DNA of 64,000 bases from Bradyrhizobium sp. CCGB01 (GTDB lineage Bacteria > Pseudomonadota > Alphaproteobacteria > Rhizobiales > Xanthobacteraceae): positions 6,448,001 through 6,512,000 of the forward strand of contig NZ_JANADK010000001.1 in NCBI RefSeq assembly GCF_024199795.1, in the 5' to 3' direction. The position numbers were made by a program, and so were the translations under genes. The notes beneath the pieces are model-generated. The model searched no databases and had not been told where the DNA came from. It was given only the letters and a program-made list of their open reading frames with translations. Below, piece after piece: positions 17,158-24,415 of this stretch. The first letter of the stretch is position 1. Every line of letters starts with the position of its first letter.

Positions 17158-17958
17158 TCAGTAAAACTTGTGGAAATGGTGGACTGGCCCGTGGCCATGA
17201 CCGACGCTGAAACGGTCGGCGGCCGCGATGGCCGCGCTGATCCAGGCCTTGGCGTTGCGCACGGCGCGCTCGAGATCCTTGCCCCTGGCAAGCCCGGCGG
17301 CGACGGCCGAGGACAGCGAGCACCCCGTGCCATGGGTGTTGCGGGTAGCGATGCGCGGCGCCGCTAGTGCGATCGCTTTTCCCGAATCCACGAGATAGTC
17401 GGTGCTCTCGGCGCCCTCGCCGTGCCCGCCCTTGATGAGCACCGCGCCGCAGCCGAGCGCCAGCAGGCGTCGTCCCTGAGCTTCGATCTCGGCCTCGCTC
17501 GCCGCGACGGGCTCGTCGAGAAGAGCGGCGGCCTCGGGCAGATTGGGCGTGATCACCGACGCCAGCGGCATCAGTCTTGTGCGCAGCGCCTCGACGGCCT
17601 CGGCCGCGAGTAGGCGATCGCCGGAGGTTGCGACCATCACGGGATCGAGCACGATATGCCGCGGCTTCCAGCGCGACAGAGCGGCGGCGATCGCATCGAT
17701 GCTGGCGACTTGGGCCACCATGCCGATCTTCACCGCGCCGACCTCGAGATCGGAGAACACCGCGTCGATCTGCGCGGTGACGAACTCGGCCGGCACCGCG
17801 TGGATGCCGGTGACGCCGCGCGTGTTCTGCGCGGTCAGCGCCGTGATGGCGGACGCGCCATAGACGCCGAGCGCGGCAAAGGTCTTGAGGTCGGCCTGGA
17901 TGCCGGCGCCGCCGCTCGAATCGGAGCCGGCGATGGTGAGCGCCACGGGCGTCGTCAT
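17158..17958 (-). CDS. thiD: Hydroxymethylpyrimidine/phosphomethylpyrimidine kinase
   Basis: Thiamine biosynthesis enzyme that phosphorylates HMP and then HMP-P, 266 residues, ribokinase fold. Family signatures are [20 protein letters not shown] near residues 7-26 (substrate and anion hole), TAQNTRGV near 43, [11 protein letters not shown] near 108, and the catalytic base region [17 protein letters not shown] near 214. The length equals the usual 265-270. It stands alone; the preceding 130 bp were inspected for a TPP riboswitch and none was found. Confidence 0.93.
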   Translation of the reverse strand: MTTPVALTIAGSDSSGGAGIQADLKTFAALGVYGASAITALTAQNTRGVTGIHAVPAEFVTAQIDAVFSDLEVGAVKIGMVAQVASIDAIAAALSRWKPRHIVLDPVMVATSGDRLLAAEAVEALRTRLMPLASVITPNLPEAAALLDEPVAASEAEIEAQGRRLLALGCGAVLIKGGHGEGAESTDYLVDSGKAIALAAPRIATRNTHGTGCSLSSAVAAGLARGKDLERAVRNAKAWISAAIAAADRFSVGHGHGPVHHFHKFY

Positions 17959-18087
17959 GGGGTGATTTTCCGCTTCCTGGGGACCATGGCCCGTCCTAGC
18001 GCGCACCCCGCCGGCTCGCAAGTTCGCTTGCTAATTCCGGCCGGTTTTGGCCTATTAGCCGCCAGATACGCCTTCGGAGTGACTGCA

Positions 18088-18333
18088 ATGGTTCCTTTTT
18101 TCGTCCAGATCAAATGCAAGCTCGGCCAGTCCTATACGGTCGCCAATGCGCTTGCCGAAGCCGAGATCGCCTCCGAAATCTACTCCACGGCCGGCCATTA
18201 CGACTTGCTGGTGAAGTTCTACGTCGACAAGGACACCGACATCGGCCACTTCATCAACGAGAAGGTGCAGGTGCTGCCGGGCATCCAGGACACCCTCACC
18301 ATCATCACCTTCAAGGCCTTTGGCGCGAGCTGA
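18088..18333 (+). CDS. Stand-alone RAM (Lrp/AsnC ligand-binding) domain protein
   Basis: 81 residues that consist only of the alpha/beta RAM domain of Lrp/AsnC regulators: opening FVQIKCKLGQSYTVANALAE, central GHYDLLVKFYVDKDTDIGHF and the closing strand TLTIITFKAF. There is no helix-turn-helix, so it cannot bind DNA by itself; such proteins oligomerise and bind amino acids. Family members of this size are common in alphaproteobacteria. ATG 18088 has GGAG twelve bases upstream. Divergent from thiD. Confidence 0.85.
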   Translation: MVPFFVQIKCKLGQSYTVANALAEAEIASEIYSTAGHYDLLVKFYVDKDTDIGHFINEKVQVLPGIQDTLTIITFKAFGAS

Positions 18334-18350
18334 CTGCCCGCAATTGACGT

Positions 18351-18370
18351 GCCTCGCAGGTTTGCGAGGC
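18351..18370. other. Hairpin between converging genes
   Basis: gcctcgca/tgcgaggc arms of 8 bp around ggtt, between the RAM-domain and cytochrome c genes. There is no clear T-run, so a terminator role is uncertain. Confidence 0.45.
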
Positions 18371-18380
18371 GGATCGCCAA

Positions 18381-19310
18381 TCACGTGCCGCTTTCCTTGC
18401 GCTTCGGCCGTGCCGGCCCGTCCACCGGCGGCAGCGACTTGATGTAGTCCGCCATCGCCGCGAGATCCTCGTCCGGCAAATGCGAGATGTTCTTGATCAC
18501 GCGCGTCATCGCGCCGCCGACGCTGTCGCCATCGGGCAATTCGCCGGTCTTCAGGAAATAGGCGATGTCCTTCGCGCTCCACTCGCCGAGACGCTTCTGC
18601 GTGATGTTGGGCACCCAGCCCTCGCCTTCCGGATTGGGCCCGCCGGCAAAGCGTTCGCCGGAGATGATGCCGCCAAGCGCATTGCGCGGGCTGTGGCATT
18701 CGGCGCAATGGCCAAAGCTGTTGACGAGATAGGCGCCGCGATTCCATTGCGGCGACTTCGTCCCGTCGGCAACGAACGGCTTTCCGTCAAGAAACAGGAA
18801 TTTCCAGATGCCGATGTTGCGCCGGATGTCGAACGGAAAGCGCACGTCGTGGTCACGCACCTTGCCTGCGATGGGCGGCAGCGTTTTCAGATAGGCAAAG
18901 AGATCGAGCACGTCCTCTCTCTTGGCGTGCTGATAGGACGTGTAGGGAAAGGCCGGAAAGTAATGCTCTCCGTCCGGCGAGACCCCATGCATGACCGCGT
19001 TGACGAAATCGGCGTCGGTCCATTTGCCGATGCCGTAGGTCGGATCGGAGGAGATGTTCGGCGCATAGAACGTTCCGAACGGGGACTTGATCGCGACGCC
19101 GCCGCCGAGCCTGGTACGGTCGGGTTGGTCGGGAGTGGCATGGCACGAGGCGCAGCCGCCGGCATTGAAGATCACTTCGCCATTGGCGAGGTTCGGGACG
19201 TGAGCAGGCGCGGTGCCGGCGGCCGCCACCACCGGTGCACTGAGCCACCAATAGGCGCCGGCAGCGATGACCGCGGCAAGCAGCGCGACGAGAATTGTTC
19301 GTTGCAACAT
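18381..19310 (-). CDS. Membrane-anchored di-heme cytochrome c
   Basis: Periplasmic electron carrier, 309 residues. An N-terminal hydrophobic segment (about 5-31) is a signal or membrane anchor, followed by two cytochrome c domains, each with a CxxCH heme site: CASCH at 53-57 and CAECH at 202-206. This tandem resembles the cytochrome subunit of gluconate-, alcohol- or aldehyde-type dehydrogenases, though those usually have three hemes and adjacent flavin or molybdenum subunits, absent here. ATG 19308-19310 begins the anchor; an in-frame upstream start adds an unlikely extension. Confidence 0.85.
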   Translation of the reverse strand: MLQRTILVALLAAVIAAGAYWWLSAPVVAAAGTAPAHVPNLANGEVIFNAGGCASCHATPDQPDRTRLGGGVAIKSPFGTFYAPNISSDPTYGIGKWTDADFVNAVMHGVSPDGEHYFPAFPYTSYQHAKREDVLDLFAYLKTLPPIAGKVRDHDVRFPFDIRRNIGIWKFLFLDGKPFVADGTKSPQWNRGAYLVNSFGHCAECHSPRNALGGIISGERFAGGPNPEGEGWVPNITQKRLGEWSAKDIAYFLKTGELPDGDSVGGAMTRVIKNISHLPDEDLAAMADYIKSLPPVDGPARPKRKESGT

Positions 19311-19463
19311 GCAGATCCATTCATTGCTTGCCGCGAACTTATGACCGATGTCCACGCAGCTCCAGCCACGAAGAATTTAGCCTGCGCGGGGCGGAAACGG
19401 GAATAAACTGAAACGGCCACTGTTGGAAGTTTGGCAGGCCAGCGAGGCCTCAGGGAGAATGTC

Positions 19464-19880
19464 ATGAAGAAGACCGTCATCGCCATGGTCGCGCTCGGCG
19501 CCGCAGCTTTTGCAGCCCCCGCCGGCGCCGAAAAGCTGAAAGCAACGCTCGACGGCAAGTCCGAGGTGCCCGCAACCACCACCAGTGGCACCGGAACCGC
19601 CGATCTGGACTATGATGCCGCCAGCAAGAAGCTGTCCTGGAAGCTCAGCTATTCCGGTCTGTCCGGCCCGGCAACGGCCGCCCATTTCCACGGGCCCGCC
19701 GAGGCCGGCAAGAACGCCGGCGTCGCGGTCGCGATCCCGAATGCGACGTCCAGCCCGGTCGAGGGCTCGGCGACGCTGACCGACGCACAGGCCGCCGATC
19801 TGCTCGCGGGCAAGCTCTACGTCAACATCCACACCGCGGCCCATCCGGGCGGCGAGATCCGCGGCCAGGTGACGAAGTAG
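19464..19880 (+). CDS. Secreted CHRD domain protein
   Basis: 138 residues: signal peptide to about residue 22 (ending APAGA/E), then one CHRD domain (LKATLDGKSEVP near 24-35, AAHFHGPAEAGKN near 78-90, and the closing YVNIHTAAHPGGEIRGQV). The CHRD fold is shared with chordin, but its role in bacteria is unknown; a surface or periplasmic binding role is only inferred. The start is set by AGGGAGA about eight bases upstream. Divergent from the cytochrome gene, across about 150 bp. Confidence 0.85.
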   Translation: MKKTVIAMVALGAAAFAAPAGAEKLKATLDGKSEVPATTTSGTGTADLDYDAASKKLSWKLSYSGLSGPATAAHFHGPAEAGKNAGVAVAIPNATSSPVEGSATLTDAQAADLLAGKLYVNIHTAAHPGGEIRGQVTK

Positions 19881-19971
19881 GCTCCAAGGCTGAGGCGGAC
19901 GCGAAGGCTGGGCGCTGGAGGGAGCGTCCGGCCTTTTCGATTCCGCACGCCGCCAGGTGGCCCGCACACGC

Positions 19972-21540
19972 TCATTCCGGCATGCCGGCAACCCGGAGCG
20001 CTTGCGTCAGCTTTTCGGCATCTTCCCGTCGGGTGTATCGCCACGTGTACGCATTGATACGCTTGTTGGGACATAGCTTCATCGTGTCGGCGCAAGTCCG
20101 CCGCGCTTCCTCGACGTGGCCTGATGCGGCGTGACATGCCGCCAGAATGAATTGCGCAGGCGGAAAGATCGGTATCAGCCTGATGGCGGCTTCCGCGCAA
20201 GCCAAGGCGTCTTCGTTGCGGTCAGCAAGAAAATGACCAAAAGCCAAGCCCGTCTGGGCGTTGGCGCTCCCGTGGGGATGAAGCGGGTTCAAACGCAATG
20301 CAATGCTGAATTGCTCGATTGCGGCGTCACCACGACCAAGCCAAAGTTGGCTCCAACCGTTCCAATGTCTTGCGATAACGAGATTGGGATCCAGCTTTAT
20401 CGCGCGCACGAGAAGGGCATCGCCTTCCTCGACCTCGCCTGCCATCTGGGAGAGCGCGTGTCCGGCCATCGCAAGCACCGACGGATCATTCGGGTCTAGC
20501 TCGACCGCTCGCCTCGCCAGCCGCTGGGCTTCACTGCATTCGCGGGCCGCATCAGTGACCCAGTCGAAAACGTTCCTCAGGATGTAGCAACGGGCGCCGA
20601 GCGCGTATGCGCGCGCGAATTCGGGATCGATCTCGCGTGCAGTCTTTGCGAGCTCGATAGCCTCGATGCTTGCCTCCTCGGTAAATTTGAAGAAGGCGGC
20701 GAACGCCCTGAGATAATAATCGTAGGCCTGCAGGTTGTCGGTGGGTTTGCGCTGGGCGCGCTCGATTTCGGCGCGCTCCAGTCGCGGGGAGATTGCGCCG
20801 ATGACGCTGCTCGTCAGCCGATCCTGCAGGTCGAAAATATCTTCGATCTCACTGTCAAACCGGTCCGTCCAGAGATGCAGGCCGGTCGCCGCGTCGATCA
20901 ACTGACCGGCTATTCGGACTCGATTGCCGGCCTTGCGCACACTGCCTTCGAGCACGTAGCGAACGCCCAGCTCCTGACCGATCTGTTTGACGTCGATCGC
21001 CCTGCCCTTGTAGGCCAGAGTCGAATGTCTCGCGATGACGAAAAGAGACTTCGAACGCGATAGGCCCAAAATGATGTCCTCAACCATGCCATCGGCAAAA
21101 TAGTCCTGCTCCGGATCGGAGCACAGGTTGGCGAATGGAAGGACCGCGATCGAGGGTTTGTCGGGAAGCGAGAGCGCAGGTTTCGGCGTCTCGGCCCCGC
21201 CGTCGGCGACTGCTCCGCCGTCGGCGGTAAGCGTTTCACGGACCTGACCGACGAAGCGGAAGCCTCTGCGGGGCAGAGTTCTTATCAGCCGCTGCTCTTC
21301 GCCGGAATCCCCGATCGCGCAGCGCGCACTGTTGAGGCGGGTCGTCAGCGCGGCGTCGGACACGCAGCGCCCCTGCCAAATGGCATCGATAAGTTCGTCC
21401 TTGCCTACGACGCGCTCCCGGTTGCGGATCAGGTAATCGAGGAGATCGAACGCCTGTGGCGCAACGGAGATCCGATCCGCTCCGCGATGCAGCTCTCGCC
21501 GACCGGCGTCGAATGCATACTCCTCAAAGAGATAGCGCAA
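19972..21540 (-). CDS. Winged-helix regulator with TolB-like and TPR domains
   Basis: A likely transcription regulator, 522 residues from TTG 21538-21540, which has AAGGGA eight bases upstream. About 1-100 is an OmpR/PhoB-type winged helix (FDLLDYLIRNRERVVGKDEL, ending RTLPRRGFRFVG); about 125-250 is the conserved 'SIAVLPFANLCSDPEQDYFADG' TolB-N-like domain common beside adenylate cyclase-like regulators; about 260-520 are TPR-type helices (repeated A-x-x-L-A motifs such as ARRAVELDPNDP). No cyclase catalytic domain is present. An ATG at 21712 would add 58 residues that do not look like this family and would overlap the DUF1127 gene, so it is rejected. Its target may be the divergent DUF1127 gene. 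Confidence 0.75.
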   Translation of the reverse strand: MRYLFEEYAFDAGRRELHRGADRISVAPQAFDLLDYLIRNRERVVGKDELIDAIWQGRCVSDAALTTRLNSARCAIGDSGEEQRLIRTLPRRGFRFVGQVRETLTADGGAVADGGAETPKPALSLPDKPSIAVLPFANLCSDPEQDYFADGMVEDIILGLSRSKSLFVIARHSTLAYKGRAIDVKQIGQELGVRYVLEGSVRKAGNRVRIAGQLIDAATGLHLWTDRFDSEIEDIFDLQDRLTSSVIGAISPRLERAEIERAQRKPTDNLQAYDYYLRAFAAFFKFTEEASIEAIELAKTAREIDPEFARAYALGARCYILRNVFDWVTDAARECSEAQRLARRAVELDPNDPSVLAMAGHALSQMAGEVEEGDALLVRAIKLDPNLVIARHWNGWSQLWLGRGDAAIEQFSIALRLNPLHPHGSANAQTGLAFGHFLADRNEDALACAEAAIRLIPIFPPAQFILAACHAASGHVEEARRTCADTMKLCPNKRINAYTWRYTRREDAEKLTQALRVAGMPE

Positions 21541-21666
21541 GGTGCGAATCCCTTGGGTAGGTCCCCCCGGCGACCGGGTGGACGTTCGGCCTGTTGGACA
21601 TGCAAGAATAAGCCGCCGGTAGGGAAAATGTAAGCTGCCGGTCAAGCGCGCCCGTCGGTCTTGGGG

Positions 21667-21692
21667 CACCTTTGTAAGGTGGAAAGCACCTT
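21667..21692. promoter_or_regulatory. CACCTT-type repeated motif, possible operator
   Basis: cacctttgtaaggtg is an inverted pair (CACCTT-TGT-AAGGTG) followed five bases later by a third cacctt. It ends 14 bp before the DUF1127 start, next to its GGAGG ribosome site. Either an operator for the divergent regulator or a translation-level element. Confidence 0.35.
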
Positions 21693-21706
21693 CCGGAGGC
21701 ACCGAA

Positions 21707-22018
21707 ATGACCATGATCCACGGTACAATGTGGCTGGAACGGAGGTCGACATCAACACGACACGTCCCCAGCCTGATCCGTCAATACTGGGATGCCTTTC
21801 AGGCACGTCGCGAGCGCCGGCGATTGCGCGCCACGTTGTCAGATTTGAATGACCGGGAGCTGATGGACATCGGCACCACCCGCGGCGAGATCGACTACGT
21901 TGCCTCGAACCCCGATGTCGATCCGCGAGACATCGTGAACTATTCGCGAGGGGCGCAAGTGCGGAGCCAAACGAGATCCATCACCGATCAATCGGTCCCC
22001 GCCGGACCAACCGTTTAG
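21707..22018 (+). CDS. DUF1127 protein
   Basis: A 103-residue small basic protein. The core WDAFQARRERRRLRATLSDLNDRELMDIGTTR (about 28-59) is the DUF1127 arginine-rich motif; in other alphaproteobacteria such proteins bind RNA and affect phosphate, carbon or stress physiology, so an RNA-linked role is inferred from the family. ATG 21707 has GGAGG at the correct distance. A second DUF1127 gene is at 27548-27823. The tail after residue 75 is unlike the other copy. Confidence 0.8.
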   Translation: MTMIHGTMWLERRSTSTRHVPSLIRQYWDAFQARRERRRLRATLSDLNDRELMDIGTTRGEIDYVASNPDVDPRDIVNYSRGAQVRSQTRSITDQSVPAGPTV

Positions 22019-22106
22019 CGCTGTGGCTCGTCGCGCCAAAGACGGCACGTCAGAGCCAGGTACAGGGCATTGATGGGCGCGCTTCGGCAGTTTCCGGCCT
22101 GCCCCC

Positions 22107-23390
22107 TCAAGCCGCGTTCAGCGCCTGCGCGAGGTCCGCGATCAGGTCCGACGGGTTTTCGATGCCGATCGACAACCGGATCGTGGAATCGAGGACGCCG
22201 ATTTTCCGGCGGATGTCGGCGGGAACGCCGGAATGGGTCATCGTTGCAGGCAGGCTCGCGAGCGATTCCGTTCCACCGAGGCTCACCGCCAGCTTGAGGA
22301 TTTGCAGCGCGTTGAGGAATTTCACGGCCGCTTCCTTGCCACCGGCGATGTCGAACGAGAACGTGGATCCCGCCCCGAGGCATTGCCGCGCGAACACAAG
22401 TCCGGCCGGCGAAGCCTCCTCGTGATGACCGAGATAGTGAACCTTGGCCACCTTGGGGTGATCGCGCAAATAATCCGCCACGAGGCGCGCGTTCGCATCG
22501 GCCTTTTCCATGCGCAGGCTCAGCGTCTCGAGCGACCGGTTGATCATCCAGCAGGAATGCGGATCGAGCTGGGTGCCGATGGCGCCCCTCAGCGCCTTGA
22601 TGCCTTTCATCAGCGCCTTCGAGCCGAGCGCGGCGCCCGCGATCAGGTCGGAATGACCGCCGACATATTTGGTGAGCGAGTACAGGGAAATATCCGCGCC
22701 ATGCTCGATCGGCCGCTGAAACACCGGTCCGAGCAGCGTATTGTCGCAGGCGATGATCGGAACGTGTCCCTGGGTCTTCCCGATGGCCTCGGCGACACGG
22801 CGGATCATCGCGATATCGACGAGGCCGTTGGTCGGGTTGGCCGGGGTTTCGATCAGAATCATCGAAACCCGCCCCTTGCCCACGGCCTCCTCCGAGGCCT
22901 GCCTGACCAGGGCTTCATCGACGCCGTCGGCAAAGCCGACCGCGCCGATCGACAGACGCGCAAGGGTGTTCGTCAGCAGGGTTTCCGTCCCGCCATAGAG
23001 CGGCTGGGAGTGCAGAATGACATCGCCAGGGCGGACGAAGGCCAGGATCGTGGTTGCGATGGCCGCCATGCCGGACGAGAACAGCGCACAGCTCTCGGTG
23101 CGCTCGTAGATCGCGAGCCTGTCCTCGACGATTTCGCTGTTGGGATGATTGAAGCGCGAATAGACCAGGCCCGCGCCCATCCCTTCCGGCGGCTCGCGCC
23201 GGCCGGCGACGAAATCGAAAAAGTCCTGCCCGTCGTCCGCGGTCTTGAACACGAAGGTCGAGGTCAGGAACACCGGAGGCTTGATGGCGCCTTCCGACAG
23301 TTGCGGATCATAGCCATAGGTCAGCATCAGCGTCTCGGGATGCAGCATGTGGTTGCCGATGTGCGTCTTCGACGGGAACGGTTTTGCCAT
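22107..23390 (-). CDS. Cystathionine gamma-synthase/lyase family PLP enzyme
   Basis: Fold-type I Cys/Met metabolism enzyme of 427 residues, transsulfuration or elimination of sulfur amino acids. PLP contacts are present: YSRFNHPN near 79-86, FSSGMAAI near 104-111, the cofactor aspartate in [10 protein letters not shown], and the Schiff-base lysine in [11 protein letters not shown] near 242-252. The extra residues at about 50-80 are typical of the subgroup simply called 'cystathionine gamma-synthase family', so the exact reaction (MetB, MetC, or methionine gamma-lyase) is open. No SAM-II riboswitch was recognised upstream. It is a single gene. Confidence 0.8.
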   Translation of the reverse strand: MAKPFPSKTHIGNHMLHPETLMLTYGYDPQLSEGAIKPPVFLTSTFVFKTADDGQDFFDFVAGRREPPEGMGAGLVYSRFNHPNSEIVEDRLAIYERTESCALFSSGMAAIATTILAFVRPGDVILHSQPLYGGTETLLTNTLARLSIGAVGFADGVDEALVRQASEEAVGKGRVSMILIETPANPTNGLVDIAMIRRVAEAIGKTQGHVPIIACDNTLLGPVFQRPIEHGADISLYSLTKYVGGHSDLIAGAALGSKALMKGIKALRGAIGTQLDPHSCWMINRSLETLSLRMEKADANARLVADYLRDHPKVAKVHYLGHHEEASPAGLVFARQCLGAGSTFSFDIAGGKEAAVKFLNALQILKLAVSLGGTESLASLPATMTHSGVPADIRRKIGVLDSTIRLSIGIENPSDLIADLAQALNAA

Positions 23391-23587
23391 GGCCTGTCTC
23401 GCTGTTTTGATTCAGTGCTCGCGGCGCTGGAGCTTTCGCGATGATGGAGCAATCAGAATCGGATGCGTTCCGACAGCTCACATCAACGTCGCCGCAGTTG
23501 GCGTAAAGATAGCTGCTCCAGCAGCGATCCGTCAGGGCTTGCGAACAGAATTTCCTGCGCACCGACTCATTGCTGGTCACGAGGTCC

Positions 23588-23779
23588 GTAGCCCGGATGA
23601 ACGAAGCGACATCCGGGATAGGTTTCGCAACGCGTACAGCTGTCCCGGATTTCGCTTCGCTCATCCGGGCTACGAGACTGGACGCCGAGGCAACAAAAAA
23701 GGCGGCCGCTTTCGCAGGCCGCCTTTTCGTTTCTATCGGTCCTGTAGCCCGGATGGCGCGCAAGCGTAATCCGGGTTAC
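23588..23779. repeat. 'tagcccggatg' repeat cluster, three copies
   Basis: Three palindromic units: 23588-23619, 23641-23673 (opposite orientation) and 23744-23779, each of the form gtagcccggat...atccgggcta with diverged middles. They fill most of the 396-bp gap between the PLP enzyme and cytochrome c genes, with a terminator between the second and third. No gene is seen in the gap. Confidence 0.8.
23697..23727. terminator. Rho-independent-type terminator
   Basis: Stem aaaaggcggcc (23697-23707) / ggccgcctttt (23717-23727) with a 9-nt loop, A-rich before and T-rich after, so it can work in both directions. Confidence 0.8.
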
Positions 23780-23786
23780 GAACCCC

Positions 23787-24233
23787 TCAGCTGTTCTTCA
23801 CACGGAAGGTCTCGTGGCAGCCGCCGCATTCCTTGCCGACCGCCGGAAAATTCGCCTTGAGCGAATCGATGTCCTTGATCTTGCCCTTGGCCTCGCCGAC
23901 GACCTTGGCGAAGCTTGCGATCTTGGCATCGAAGCCGGCCTTGTCTTCCCAGACCTTCGGCGAGGCGCTGTAGTCGCCCTCGGGCTTCATGCCCTTGGCG
24001 CTGGCCGGAAACAGGTTCGGCAGCTTCTTGGCGGTATCCTCGAACTGGGCCAGCGCGCTGTCCACCGTGGCCTGGTCGTAGGGCTTCTCGCCCTTGACAA
24101 TCGCCGCCACCGCGCCGGCGTTCTTGCCGTTGCCCTTCATGAGGGTCTGAACTTCCTTGACGGAGGCCTGCTCCGCCCAGACGGCGCCCATGCCGAGCAG
24201 CAGCACGCTCCCGACAACCAAAACTCGCTTCAT
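23787..24233 (-). CDS. Cytochrome c' / c-556 family (class II) protein
   Basis: 148 residues: signal peptide to about residue 21 (cleavage after VWA), then a four-helix-bundle domain with a single C-terminal heme site CGGCH at 136-140, the class II position. Such cytochromes bind or carry nitric oxide and other gases or serve as electron carriers in the periplasm. Sequence features such as AAIVKGEKPYDQATVDSALAQ and the LFPASAKGMKPEGDY region match the c' family. ATG 24231-24233 follows a TTG two codons upstream; the ATG is preferred because the signal peptide begins there. Confidence 0.85.
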   Translation of the reverse strand: MKRVLVVGSVLLLGMGAVWAEQASVKEVQTLMKGNGKNAGAVAAIVKGEKPYDQATVDSALAQFEDTAKKLPNLFPASAKGMKPEGDYSASPKVWEDKAGFDAKIASFAKVVGEAKGKIKDIDSLKANFPAVGKECGGCHETFRVKNS

Positions 24234-24362
24234 TCGCAAAATCCCTTTCCCATGATGCAGGATCGTGCTGACCCCTCAATGGGGCCAACACCGCTTGGCA
24301 GGTTTCATTCCATCCAGGGCGCGACGCTAAATTGTCGCGCTTTGGACGATTTGGTTGGCCGC

Positions 24363-24409
24363 GCAAACGCGTTCCGCGTTTGCCCCCGCAAAACGCGTTC
24401 CGCGTTTGC
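24363..24409. repeat. Tandem hairpins just after the molybdopterin gene
   Basis: Two copies of gcaaacgcg-ttc-cgcgtttgc (24363-24383) and gcaaaacgcgttccgcgtttgc (24388-24409) lie 7 bp after the stop of the next gene on the minus strand. Both form 9-bp stems. Probably transcription termination or mRNA 3'-end protection. Confidence 0.7.
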
Positions 24410-24415
24410 TTGGGA

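Noticed and set aside
17959..18087. TPP riboswitch before thiD
   Set aside because: No CUGAGA-type core or paired element was seen in the gap.
21541..21714. N-terminal extension of the winged-helix/TPR regulator to ATG 21714
   Set aside because: The 58 extra residues do not look like the family and would overlap the DUF1127 start; TTG 21540 has a ribosome site.
23391..23470. SAM-II-like sequence before the Cys/Met PLP gene
   Set aside because: A short 'gcgaaagctc' stretch recalls the pseudoknot but the conserved 3' part is missing.
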